From positions 1 through 17,678 of the forward strand of contig DCTE01000040.1 of NCBI GenBank assembly GCA_002329405.1: a stretch of 17,678 nt of DNA, read 5' to 3'. The notes beneath the pieces are model-generated. The model searched no databases, had not been told where the DNA came from, and saw only the letters and a list, made by a program, of their open reading frames with translations. The DNA is from Ruminococcaceae bacterium UBA1448 (GTDB lineage Bacteria > Bacillota > Clostridia > Oscillospirales > Ruminococcaceae). Positions 1-7,490 of the stretch are shown here, one piece after another (positions within the stretch are counted from its first letter, which is position 1; each line of letters begins with the position of its first letter). Both the position numbers and the translations under genes were made by a program.

Positions 1-4
1 ATAT

Positions 5-80
5 TGCTCCTTAGCTCAGTCGGTAGAGCGCATGACTGTTAATCATGATGTCGTCAGTTCGAGCCTGACAGGAGCAGCCA
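5..80 (+). tRNA. tRNA-Asn (anticodon GUU), CCA encoded
   Basis: A full cloverleaf can be folded. The 7-bp acceptor stem is TGCTCCT (5-11) with AGGAGCA (70-76). The D arm starts GCTC at 14. The anticodon loop CTGTTAA carries GTT at 38-40. The T arm GTCAG-TTCGAGC-CTGAC precedes the 3' acceptor strand. The discriminator base is G77 and CCA is encoded at 78-80. GUU decodes AAC/AAU, so this is an Asn tRNA. It would be the substrate that the aspS::gatC-gatA-gatB operon in this window converts to Asn-tRNA. Its promoter lies before the window. Confidence 0.97.
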
Positions 81-84
81 ACAG

Positions 85-111
85 CCCATCTGAGAAATCA
101 GGTGGGTTTTT
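85..111 (+). terminator. Rho-independent terminator after tRNA-Asn
   Basis: A 9-bp stem CCCATCTGA (85-93) / TCAGGTGGG (98-106) with one G-U pair and a GAAA tetraloop is followed by TTTTT (107-111). It starts four bases after the tRNA CCA end, so the tRNA is probably the last or only gene of its transcript. Confidence 0.9.
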
Positions 112-137
112 GTTATTGTTATAATTATGTATATCAT

Positions 138-175
138 AAAACCGACGGATACCATTTCCAGACTCCGTCGGTTTT
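138..175. terminator. Bidirectional terminator, mainly for the CHR transporter operon
   Basis: The arms AAAACCGACGGA (138-149) and TCCGTCGGTTTT (164-175) pair perfectly, with T-rich tails on both strands. It lies just past the TAA of the minus-strand transporter gene at 181 and backs up the tRNA terminator on the other strand. Confidence 0.85.
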
Positions 176-180
176 GCTTT

Positions 181-747
181 TTATAACAGTTTATCTGCAA
201 CTGGGTATAAAATCAATCCACCGATACCAGCACCGACCATTACTGTGATCGGATTTGGCTTTTTCCATCGCAGAATAACCAATGCAATTGCAAAGATCAA
301 AATTGCGATCCAGTCGGTAGCTGAAAGATTGATAGTGTTTGGCCAGGCTGCGGAGATAAACAAGGATACGCCAGCACCCGCAATCATCGCAACAACAGCA
401 GGCCGCAGGCCGGAAAGGACACCCTGTATCATGGTCAAAGAACGGTAACGATAGTAAACATATGCCAGAATAGAAATGATAATACAGGAAGGAAGCGTGC
501 AACCGAGGGTTGCGATAATTGCTCCCGGGAGTCCTGCAATTTGTATACCGACAAAGGTCGCGGAATTAATTGCAACCGGGCCGGGCGTCATCTGAGAGAT
601 CGTGATGATATCCGAGAACTGTGTCATCGTCAGCCAGGGATGTAATTCTACAACCTGATGCTGAATGAGCGGAAGGGAGGCGTATCCACCGCCAAAGCTG
701 AACAGCCCAATCTGAAAGAAACTCCAGAAAAGCTCCAGATAGATCAT
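181..747 (-). CDS. CHR-family (chromate) transporter, half-size subunit, second of pair
   Basis: A 188-aa membrane protein of the short-chain CHR (ChrA) family. Such proteins act as homologous pairs and, in characterised cases such as B. subtilis YwrA/YwrB, export chromate; the substrate here is inferred. Visible marks are SFGGGY (residues 17-22) in the first hydrophobic segment and QMTPGPVAIN (52-61), both CHR signatures, with hydrophobic segments through to the C-terminus. A longer in-frame ATG exists at 780, but the start at 747 is chosen because AAAGGAGG lies a few bases upstream and the protein then begins at the conserved N-terminal helix. Its ATG overlaps the stop of the upstream partner (ATGA, 744-747), so translation is probably coupled. 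Roughly half the length of full ChrA (about 400 aa), as normal for this class. Confidence 0.88.
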   Translation of the reverse strand: MIYLELFWSFFQIGLFSFGGGYASLPLIQHQVVELHPWLTMTQFSDIITISQMTPGPVAINSATFVGIQIAGLPGAIIATLGCTLPSCIIISILAYVYYRYRSLTMIQGVLSGLRPAVVAMIAGAGVSLFISAAWPNTINLSATDWIAILIFAIALVILRWKKPNPITVMVGAGIGGLILYPVADKLL

Positions 748-1319
748 TCCTTTCCCTCCTTTTTGCAATGTTTGCTGCACCAGAGGGTATGCAAGCCGCC
801 AGCCAGTCCGCTGACGAGGATTACCAGGATAACGTTGACATCAAACCAGACGGTTGCAATGAAGGCGACAGCCATGATTAATGTCGGAAGTATTTGTTTC
901 TTTTTCAGGATATCCAGCCCCATTGTCATAACGACATCTGTGATGACGGCGACAACGCCTGCGGCCATTCCCTTAAGCAGCAGATTGACGATCTGATTGC
1001 TACGGAACACAGCGTAAAACAGTGAAATGACCGACAGAATAATCAGCGGCGGAAGAATGGTTCCCAGTACTGTGACAATACCGCCCAAAATACCGCCTGC
1101 ACGATAACCGACGAGGATTGAAGCATTGACCGCAATTGGCCCTGGGGCGGACTGGGCGATAGCCGTCAGGTCGAGCATTTCATCTTCTTCAATCCAGTGG
1201 AGCTTTTCAACAAACTGCTTTCTCATCAGCGGGATAATAACATAACCGCCGCCAAAGGTGAAGGCACTGAGTTTAAAAGTGGAGAGAAAAAGCTGGAGAT
1301 ATTTCCGGCTTTTTTTCAT
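744..1319 (-). CDS. CHR-family (chromate) transporter, half-size subunit, first of pair
   Basis: A 191-aa homologue of the next gene. It shows TFGGGY (residues 21-26), QSAPGPIAVN (56-65) and several hydrophobic segments, as expected for a short-chain CHR protein. The two halves presumably assemble as a heterodimer equivalent to one full-length ChrA. The chosen ATG at 1319 has AGAAGGA eight bases upstream; an upstream in-frame ATG at 1478 would run back through the promoter region and into the divergent regulator gene, and is unlikely. The gene is first in the two-gene operon and divergent from a LysR-type regulator, a common arrangement for a regulator and its target. The true substrate (chromate, or another oxyanion such as sulfate) cannot be read from the sequence. 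Confidence 0.88.
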   Translation of the reverse strand: MKKSRKYLQLFLSTFKLSAFTFGGGYVIIPLMRKQFVEKLHWIEEDEMLDLTAIAQSAPGPIAVNASILVGYRAGGILGGIVTVLGTILPPLIILSVISLFYAVFRSNQIVNLLLKGMAAGVVAVITDVVMTMGLDILKKKQILPTLIMAVAFIATVWFDVNVILVILVSGLAGGLHTLWCSKHCKKEGKE

Positions 1320-1356
1320 GTGATCATTCCTTCTTTCACGGTATTTGACAGGTTCT

Positions 1357-1385
1357 ATTATAACACTTGATTGCTCATAAGAAAA
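1357..1385 (-). promoter_or_regulatory. Putative promoter of the CHR transporter operon
   Basis: On the minus strand a perfect TATAAT lies at 1357-1362. The hexamer 17 bp upstream (1380-1385, TTTTCT) is a poor -35, which would fit a promoter needing an activator such as the divergent LysR-type protein. Confidence 0.5.
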
Positions 1386-1395
1386 ATAGTATAAT
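1367..1395 (+). promoter_or_regulatory. Promoter of the LysR-type regulator gene
   Basis: TTGATT (1367-1372), a 17-bp spacer and a perfect TATAAT (1390-1395) precede the regulator start by about 40 bases. The -35 box lies between the -10 and -35 of the divergent transporter promoter, so the two promoters overlap. Confidence 0.7.
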
Positions 1396-1407
1396 TTTAT
1401 TGTATAC
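1389..1407. promoter_or_regulatory. Candidate LysR-type operator (dyad with T-N11-A)
   Basis: GTATA (1389-1393), nine bases, then TATAC (1403-1407) is an inverted repeat containing T-N11-A (1392 to 1404), the usual LysR box geometry. It covers the -10 of the regulator promoter and is centred roughly 48 bases upstream of the predicted transporter transcription start. That suits self-repression plus activation of the divergent operon. Another T-N11-A (CTTGATTGCTCATAAG, 1366-1381) lies beside it. Confidence 0.5.
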
Positions 1408-1437
1408 ATAAGCGATTTGATATAAGGAGGACTATTG

Positions 1438-2337
1438 ATGACATTACGGCATATCCGCATCTTCCTGGCTGTCTGCAATCATGACAACAATATTACCCGT
1501 GCGGCTGAATCGTTGTATATGACCCAGCCGGCTGTCAGTTTGGCAATCCATGAACTGGAAAATTATTATCGAGTGCGATTGTTTGAAAGAATATCCCGTA
1601 AATTGTATATTACCGAAGCCGGTAAACAGATGCAGGAATATGCTTCTCATCTGCTGTCCATGTTTGATGGTATGGAACAGCAGCTGCGGAATTGGGATTC
1701 GGCTGGCATTTTGCGGGTTGGTGCCAGTATTACGATCGGTTCTCAGTTTATGCCGGAATATGTCAGCCGTTATCAAACAATTTGTCCAGCAGTGGAAGTC
1801 AAAGTGCAGGTTGGCCCCACCGGGTACCTGGAAAAAGAACTGTTGGCAAATCGTCTGGATTTTGCGCTGGTAGAAGGTATTGTTCATTCACCCCATTTGG
1901 TCTGTGAGGAATATATGGAAGATGCGCTGGTTGCGGTCTGCGCACCTGGAAAACCCTTTCAGGACGGGGAGACAGTTGAAATAGAGCAATTTCGCAGTCA
2001 GCGGTTATTGCTGAGAGAAAGCGGAAGCGGAACCAGAGAGGAATTTGACAGCGCTGCCCGGCTGGCCGGCTTTTCGGTAGAGCCGTCGTGGGAATCGACC
2101 AGTACGGGGGCATTGGTCAACGCGGCAATTCATGGGTTGGGAATTGCCGTGCTGCCGGGACGGATGATTAAAGAACAGTTGGCAAAAGGTTTGGTCATTT
2201 CTTTTGGCATCAAAGGAATGGATTTGCGCAGGCGGTTTGGAATTGTTTATCATAAGAACAAGTTCCTTTCTTCTTCAGCATACAGTTTTATTCAGCTGTG
2301 CAGACAGCAGGCAGCTGGAGAGACGGACAATTCATGA
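1438..2337 (+). CDS. LysR-family transcriptional regulator
   Basis: A 299-aa protein of usual LysR length. The N-terminal winged helix-turn-helix covers about residues 3-62, with the typical run NITRAAESLYMTQPAVSLAI (18-37) and LFERISR (48-54). The rest looks like the two-lobed effector-binding domain (about 90-295). ATG at 1438 is preferred over the adjacent TTG at 1435 because AAGGAGG (1424-1430) is then seven bases away. The gene is divergent from the two CHR transporter genes and shares their promoter region, so it probably controls them and itself. The co-inducer is unknown. No terminator is visible before the next gene, so read-through into the beta-galactosidase gene is possible, though that gene has its own promoter. 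Confidence 0.92.
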   Translation: MTLRHIRIFLAVCNHDNNITRAAESLYMTQPAVSLAIHELENYYRVRLFERISRKLYITEAGKQMQEYASHLLSMFDGMEQQLRNWDSAGILRVGASITIGSQFMPEYVSRYQTICPAVEVKVQVGPTGYLEKELLANRLDFALVEGIVHSPHLVCEEYMEDALVAVCAPGKPFQDGETVEIEQFRSQRLLLRESGSGTREEFDSAARLAGFSVEPSWESTSTGALVNAAIHGLGIAVLPGRMIKEQLAKGLVISFGIKGMDLRRRFGIVYHKNKFLSSSAYSFIQLCRQQAAGETDNS

Positions 2338-2376
2338 AAGTAAAGTAAATCGTAGAAAAATCAGATATATTGGCGA

Positions 2377-2405
2377 TAGACGCGGGTTTTCCGCTGTGTT
2401 ATAAT
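2377..2405 (+). promoter_or_regulatory. Promoter of the GH42 beta-galactosidase gene
   Basis: TAGACG (2377-2382, four of six matches to TTGACA), a 17-bp spacer and a perfect TATAAT (2400-2405) lie about 50 bases before the start codon. No clear operator dyad was seen around it. Confidence 0.65.
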
Positions 2406-2453
2406 CAAAATGGATGAAATAACAACATTGTGTCAGAAAGGAAGGAAAAGCAT

Positions 2454-4460
2454 ATGGCTGTAATCAAGCCGCCTTATTTTGGTGCTGCGTATTACCCGGA
2501 AGGATGGTCCGACCAGCGGGTGGATGAAGATATCCGGCAGATGAAGGAAACAGGCATCAACCTGGTGCGTCTGGCGGAATTTGCCTGGAGCCGACTGGAA
2601 CCGGAAGAAGGCAGGTATGACTTTAGCTGGCTGCGGCGGGTAGTTGCCAAGCTGGATGCCGCAGGGATTGGCGTGATTCTCTGTACCCCCAGTGCTACGC
2701 CGCCGGCCTGGCTGACAGAGAAATACCCGGATATTCTACCGATGGCGGAAGATGGACGGCGGACGACCCATGGCGCGCGGCTGCACTATTGCCCAAATCA
2801 TGAGATTTATCAGGAATATATTCGGAAAATCAATGAAGCGATTGTCCAGGAATTTGACAGCTGTCCCAATGTAATTGGCTGGCAGGTAGACAATGAGGTG
2901 TATACTTGGCAGGGAAAGGGTTGTTTTTGCCCGACCTGCCAGGAAAAGTTTCACCAGTTTTTAAAAGAACGCTATGGTACAGTGGAACAGCTCAACCGTT
3001 GTTGGCAGCTGACCCTCTGGAGCCAGGAATACGTAAATTTTGATCAGATCCCGACGCCTAGAAGCGATGTCTGGCACCATCCAGCACTGAAAACGGCCTG
3101 GCTGGAGTTTCAGGAGGATTCAATCGCGGAATATGTCAGCCGTCAGTACCGCACCATTAAAAAATATTCCAAAAAACCCGTCGGCACCGATATGATGCCG
3201 CTGCCGTTGGTCAGCCATGTCAAATTGACCCGGGAAGCGGACGTTGTAATGTTCAATCATTACAATGATGAGGACAATCTGGGACAGGTCTTTTTCTGGT
3301 TTGAATATCTGAAGACTCTGCGGGATTTACCGATGTGGAATACGGAGACCGACCCTTGCGGAAATGGCAGTACCGCCAGACAGGCATATAAGCCGCGCGG
3401 TTTTTGTACAGTCAATTCCTGGCTGCCGCTGATTTTTGGCGGGGAGGCAAATCTGTACTGGCACTGGAGGGCGCATCGAGCAGGACATGAACTGATGCAT
3501 GGTGCTGTCATTGACGCGCATGGTCGGCCCAACCATACCTATGGAGAGATCAAGCAGCTGGCAGCTGATTTTAAACAATGCGCCGATTTTCTTGTCCAGA
3601 CGAAAGTTTCGCCTGCACAGATTGCCATTCATTATGACGCGCTGGCTGAAAAGCAATTTCTTGCCCAACCTATTGCAGCAGGACTCGAATATCAGCCGAT
3701 ACTGCGGGATAATTTTTATGAACCACTCCGCCGCGCCGGTCAGCGGGTGGATATTATTTCACCTTCCCATGATCTTTCGCAATACCGGGTGGTTCTCTCA
3801 CCGCTTCTGCCTTATATTGACCAGGAACTTTTATCTCGGCTGTACAGCTGGATGGAAGCAGGCGGTATCTGGATTGCAGGGCCGCTGACGGGTTGTCGGG
3901 ATGCTGCCGGGGGACAGCTGGAAAAACCGCTGGGGCCGCTGGAGGAATGGGCAGGCTGTGTCCGCAGATATGCGCTGGCAGCTAATGAAAAGTATCCATT
4001 TGATCTGCACGACGTGTATGGCGAAAAGAGCAACGGTGCTGTCTGGTATGATGCTTTTCAGACACAGGAAGGCCGGGCGGCAGCCGTTTACTGGAATGCT
4101 TCTTATGAGCTGGCAGGTATGGCGGCGGTTGTCGAAAGAAAGATCGGAAAAGGAAAGATTATCCTGTTGGGTACAGTGCCGCAAAAAGAACTGCTTCTCC
4201 GTCTGGCTGGGGTAGATACCAGCGGACAAGCAGTCAAGGCCTTCCAACAGCCGGACTACCAGGTATCGGACAATCTTTTAGCTGTACCGCGTGTCACCGG
4301 AAATGGTCTGGAAGCTGGCGTGCTGCTGGCGGAATTTACCGGTCAGAAGGGACAACTGTATCTGACCAGAAAGGCAGAGGATCTCCGTACCGGCCAGTTA
4401 TTCAGCGGAAGGGTGGAAGTTTCGCCCTGGACGGTCATGGTTCTGCGTTACGTTGAATAA
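2454..4460 (+). CDS. GH42 beta-galactosidase
   Basis: A 668-aa glycoside hydrolase of family 42, which hydrolyses terminal beta-galactosides (lactose, galacto-oligosaccharides, plant galactan fragments). Order of parts: a TIM barrel (about 1-385), a trimerisation/beta-galactosidase domain (about 390-600) and a small C-terminal beta domain. The acid/base Glu is E148 in WQVDNE (143-148) and the nucleophile is E298 in MWNTET (294-299). The four structural zinc ligands C113, C157, C159 and C162 are all present, with the same spacing as recalled for the Thermus A4 enzyme. No signal peptide is visible, so it is probably cytoplasmic and needs imported sugars. The ATG at 2454 follows AGGAAGG; a GTG at 2430 is upstream but itself overlaps that ribosome binding site. 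No sugar transporter is adjacent. The link to the LysR gene upstream is only positional. Confidence 0.95.
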   Translation: MAVIKPPYFGAAYYPEGWSDQRVDEDIRQMKETGINLVRLAEFAWSRLEPEEGRYDFSWLRRVVAKLDAAGIGVILCTPSATPPAWLTEKYPDILPMAEDGRRTTHGARLHYCPNHEIYQEYIRKINEAIVQEFDSCPNVIGWQVDNEVYTWQGKGCFCPTCQEKFHQFLKERYGTVEQLNRCWQLTLWSQEYVNFDQIPTPRSDVWHHPALKTAWLEFQEDSIAEYVSRQYRTIKKYSKKPVGTDMMPLPLVSHVKLTREADVVMFNHYNDEDNLGQVFFWFEYLKTLRDLPMWNTETDPCGNGSTARQAYKPRGFCTVNSWLPLIFGGEANLYWHWRAHRAGHELMHGAVIDAHGRPNHTYGEIKQLAADFKQCADFLVQTKVSPAQIAIHYDALAEKQFLAQPIAAGLEYQPILRDNFYEPLRRAGQRVDIISPSHDLSQYRVVLSPLLPYIDQELLSRLYSWMEAGGIWIAGPLTGCRDAAGGQLEKPLGPLEEWAGCVRRYALAANEKYPFDLHDVYGEKSNGAVWYDAFQTQEGRAAAVYWNASYELAGMAAVVERKIGKGKIILLGTVPQKELLLRLAGVDTSGQAVKAFQQPDYQVSDNLLAVPRVTGNGLEAGVLLAEFTGQKGQLYLTRKAEDLRTGQLFSGRVEVSPWTVMVLRYVE

Positions 4461-4474
4461 TTGATCTGATCATA

Positions 4475-4511
4475 AAATCCCGGACGCTCCGATCAGGAAT
4501 GTCCGGGATTT
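4475..4511. terminator. Bidirectional terminator between GH42 and gatB
   Basis: The arms AAATCCCGGAC (4475-4485) and GTCCGGGATTT (4501-4511) form an 11-bp stem with T runs on both strands. It serves two convergent genes: the GH42 gene (plus) and the aspS::gatC-gatA-gatB operon (minus). Confidence 0.9.
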
Positions 4512-4530
4512 TTGCAAGATAAGAGATGCG

Positions 4531-5973
4531 TTAGAATTTGGTTACTTTTTCGTCGATCAGCTGCTGAACAACCACCGGGTTGGCCCGGCCGCCGGTCTGT
4601 CCCATGACCTGACCGACCAGCGATTTGAGAGCGTTGGTTTTACCCTTTTTGAAATCGGTAATGGATTTCGGATTGTTCGCAATTGCCTGGTCAACCAGCT
4701 GTTCCAGTGTGGCTCGGTCGCTTAGCTGCAGCAGGTCATGTGTACGGACATACTCTTCGGGCGACTGGTCGTCTTTTTTCCACAGCTCGCCCAGCACCTT
4801 TTTTTCGGTAGACGAGTTGATTTGTCCATCGACGGTCATGTCGACCAGTTCGGCGAGGTGTTGGGGTGATACTGGAATGCGGACGGTGTCCCCGCTTTCC
4901 GCCGACATCAGCCGGAATACTTCAGTCAGCATCAGGTTGGCGGCTTGTTTGGCGTGTTTGGTTGCTGCGCAGACCGATTCAAAATAATCAGCTGTTTCAG
5001 GCATAACAGTGAGCATTTCTGCGTCAAATGGGGTCAGCCCAAACTGTTCGATATATTTTGCCTTGCGGGCATCCGGCAGGACTGGGATAGATGCTTCCAG
5101 CTGTGTGAGCTGCTGTTCGCTCATCTCAATCGGTGCCAGGTCAGGATCGGGGAAATAACGGTAATCGTTGGCGTCCTCTTTGCGGCGCATCGAGAAGGTT
5201 TTCCCGGACTTTTCATCAAACCGTCTGGTCTCCTGCACGATTTCTTCCCCGTTTTCGAGTGCTTCCACCTGGCGGCGGTATTCAAACTCGATTGCTTTCT
5301 GGATATATTGGAAGGAGTTCAGATTTTTCATTTCGGTACGGGTGCCAAACGGCTGACCCGGTTTGTGTACCGACAGGTTGACATCACACCGCAGTGAGCC
5401 TTCCTGCATCCGGCAGTCGGAAATACCGGTATACAGGATGGTTGCGCGCAGTTTTTGCAGATAGGCGACTGCTTCTTCAGCCGAACGGATATCTGGTTCC
5501 GATACAATCTCAATCAGCGGAACTCCGCAGCGGTTGCAGTCGATGAAGGTACCGCTTTTATCGTGGACCAACTTTCCGGCATCTTCCTCAATGTGAATCC
5601 GGGTAATACCGATGCGTTTGGAACCGTTGGAAGTCTCAATATCCAGATGACCGTGTTCACACAGCGGCAGATCATACTGGGAGATCTGATAGGCTTTGGG
5701 AAGGTCGGGGTAAAAGTAGTTTTTCCGGTCCTGTTTGGAATAGCGTGCGATTGTGCAGTTGGTGGCCATACCGGCCTTGATTGCATATTCCACAACCTTA
5801 CGGTTGAGGACGGGGAGGGAGCCGGGCAGCCCCATGCAGACCGGGCAGACGTGGGTGTTGGGTTCTGCGCCAAAATCGGTTGGGCAGCTGCAAAAGATTT
5901 TGGTTCGGGTTTTCAGCTCGACATGGACTTCCAGCCCGATGACCATTTCATATTCAGAAGTAAATGCAGGCAT
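4531..5973 (-). CDS. gatB: Asp-tRNA(Asn)/Glu-tRNA(Gln) amidotransferase subunit B
   Basis: A 480-aa protein, full length for GatB. GatB is the tRNA-binding kinase-like subunit of GatCAB: it activates the side-chain carboxylate of Asp or Glu on mischarged tRNA with ATP and accepts ammonia tunnelled from GatA. Visible marks are the start EYEMVIGLEVHVEL, the zinc-type cysteines C28, C30, C43 and C46 in CSC and CPVC, RKNYFYPDLPKAYQISQYD (83-101), the IEEDAGKL segment (128-135) and VPLIEIVSEPD (151-161). The helical tail region (about 330-480) ends in the usual ...GGRANP... stretch. It starts 23 bases after the gatA stop, with GAGAGG about 11 bases before the ATG, and is last in the operon, followed by a strong terminator. 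Confidence 0.98.
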   Translation of the reverse strand: MPAFTSEYEMVIGLEVHVELKTRTKIFCSCPTDFGAEPNTHVCPVCMGLPGSLPVLNRKVVEYAIKAGMATNCTIARYSKQDRKNYFYPDLPKAYQISQYDLPLCEHGHLDIETSNGSKRIGITRIHIEEDAGKLVHDKSGTFIDCNRCGVPLIEIVSEPDIRSAEEAVAYLQKLRATILYTGISDCRMQEGSLRCDVNLSVHKPGQPFGTRTEMKNLNSFQYIQKAIEFEYRRQVEALENGEEIVQETRRFDEKSGKTFSMRRKEDANDYRYFPDPDLAPIEMSEQQLTQLEASIPVLPDARKAKYIEQFGLTPFDAEMLTVMPETADYFESVCAATKHAKQAANLMLTEVFRLMSAESGDTVRIPVSPQHLAELVDMTVDGQINSSTEKKVLGELWKKDDQSPEEYVRTHDLLQLSDRATLEQLVDQAIANNPKSITDFKKGKTNALKSLVGQVMGQTGGRANPVVVQQLIDEKVTKF

Positions 5974-5996
5974 CTTGATTCATTCCTCTCTGGCAG

Positions 5997-7448
5997 TTAT
6001 CGGGAAATCCCGGATGTTTCAAATGCGTGGCCGATGCGGTAGAGTGCCGGTTCCGAAAAGGCAGGACCAATCAGCTGCATGCCGACCGGCAGACTGTTGC
6101 CGGCTGTCGCACAGGGCATCGAAAGGGCGGGAAGACCGGCAATATTGACCGGAACGGTGTAGATATCCCCGAGATACATCTCCAGTGGGTTGGATGTCTT
6201 TTCTCCGATCTTATAAGCGGTTGTGGGTGCAACCGGCGAGAGGATGCAGTCGCATTGTGCAAAGATCCGATTGTAGTCATTGACGATCAGTGTCCGCACC
6301 TGCAGTGCCTTTTTATAATAGGCGTCGTAGTACCCGGAAGACAGCGCGAAAGTACCCAACATGATGCGGCGTTTGACCTCCTGACCAAACCCTTCGCTGC
6401 GGGAATTCTTGTACAGGGTTGTGATATCGTCATAATCTTTGGCCCGGTAGCCGTACCGGACGCCATCAAACCGCGCAAGGTTGGAGGACGCTTCCGCCGA
6501 AGAAATGATATAATAAGCTGGCAGAGCATGAGAAAGGGTCGGCATCGAGACTTCTATAATTTCAGCACCCAGTTCCTTGAATCGCGCTACAGCTGTTTCA
6601 ATTCCTTTGCGGACATCGTCCGAAAGTCCTTCACCTAAAAACTCTTTCGGAAGGGCAATTTTTATCCCGCGGATGTCTTTCCCCAGTTCTGCCGAATAGT
6701 TGAGCGTTTCCATGTCAATGGAAGTCGTATCCCGGCTGTCATGGCCTGCAATGCAGTCCATGACCATTGCAGAATCGGCGACTGTTTTTGTCAGCGGCCC
6801 GATCTGGTCAAGCGACGAAGCAAACGCAACGAGTCCGTAACGGGATACCGTGCCGTAAGTCGGTTTCATCCCGACAACACCGCAGAAGGCCGCTGGCTGC
6901 CGAATCGAACCGCCGGTATCACTGCCCAGTGTAAACGCTGCTTCTTCTGCTGCGACTGCCGCTGCCGACCCGCCGGAAGAACCGCCCGGCACACAGGTCA
7001 GGTCACGGGGGTTGTGGGTGACCTGGAAATAGCTGTTTTCGGTGGAAGAACCCATCGCGAATTCATCCATATTCAGTTTCCCAAGCATGACTGCGCCCGC
7101 TTGTTCCAGCTTTTCGATGACATGGGCGTCATAAGGGGGGACAAAGTTTTCCAGCATTCTGGAAGCACAGGTAGTGGTAAAACCTCTGGTACAGATATTG
7201 TCTTTGATGCCGGCCGGGATTCCTGCGAGCGGGGAGAGCTTTTCTCCACGCGACCGCCGGTCGTCGATCTGTGCTGCTTTTTGCATTGCCTCTCCTTCCA
7301 GAACCGAGAGGTAGGCATGAATGGACGGTTCTTTCTCCCGTATCGTGTTCAGATAAGCGGTCGCTGCCTGAACCGCTGTGATCTCGCCTGATTGCAGGTA
7401 ACTGCTCAGCTGGCAGAGTGAAAGCTCAGTGATCTGTTTGGTGTTCAT
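5997..7448 (-). CDS. gatA: Asp-tRNA(Asn)/Glu-tRNA(Gln) amidotransferase subunit A
   Basis: The glutaminase subunit of GatCAB, an amidase-signature enzyme that releases ammonia from glutamine for GatB. The catalytic Lys/cis-Ser/Ser triad is visible as K82 (GIPAGIKDN), S157 (PGGSSGGS) and S181 (GSDTGGS), with the same spacing as recalled for the S. aureus enzyme. Length (483 aa from this start) is normal. The start is uncertain: an ATG at 7463 sits almost directly on GAGGAG (gap too short), while the ATG at 7448 lies about nine bases after GGGG and gives the usual N-terminus; I prefer 7448. It lies about 40 bases downstream of the aspS::gatC stop and 23 bases before gatB. There is no free gatC gene before it, because GatC is fused to the synthetase. 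Confidence 0.96.
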   Translation of the reverse strand: MNTKQITELSLCQLSSYLQSGEITAVQAATAYLNTIREKEPSIHAYLSVLEGEAMQKAAQIDDRRSRGEKLSPLAGIPAGIKDNICTRGFTTTCASRMLENFVPPYDAHVIEKLEQAGAVMLGKLNMDEFAMGSSTENSYFQVTHNPRDLTCVPGGSSGGSAAAVAAEEAAFTLGSDTGGSIRQPAAFCGVVGMKPTYGTVSRYGLVAFASSLDQIGPLTKTVADSAMVMDCIAGHDSRDTTSIDMETLNYSAELGKDIRGIKIALPKEFLGEGLSDDVRKGIETAVARFKELGAEIIEVSMPTLSHALPAYYIISSAEASSNLARFDGVRYGYRAKDYDDITTLYKNSRSEGFGQEVKRRIMLGTFALSSGYYDAYYKKALQVRTLIVNDYNRIFAQCDCILSPVAPTTAYKIGEKTSNPLEMYLGDIYTVPVNIAGLPALSMPCATAGNSLPVGMQLIGPAFSEPALYRIGHAFETSGISR

Positions 7449-7490
7449 TTTCTGATTCCCCATTCTCCTCTATATATTTCGATAACGGCG

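Noticed and set aside
1345..1362. Plus-strand promoter TTGACA (1345-1350) with a nearby TATAA-like run
   Set aside because: The spacing between the boxes is about eight bases, far too short; the TTGATT/TATAAT pair further right has correct spacing.
2430..2453. GTG start at 2430 for the GH42 gene, adding eight residues
   Set aside because: The added codons contain the ribosome binding site of the ATG at 2454, and the family N-terminus begins there.
7449..7463. ATG at 7463 as the gatA start
   Set aside because: GAGGAG lies only one to three bases before it, too close for normal initiation; not excluded, but the ATG at 7448 is preferred.
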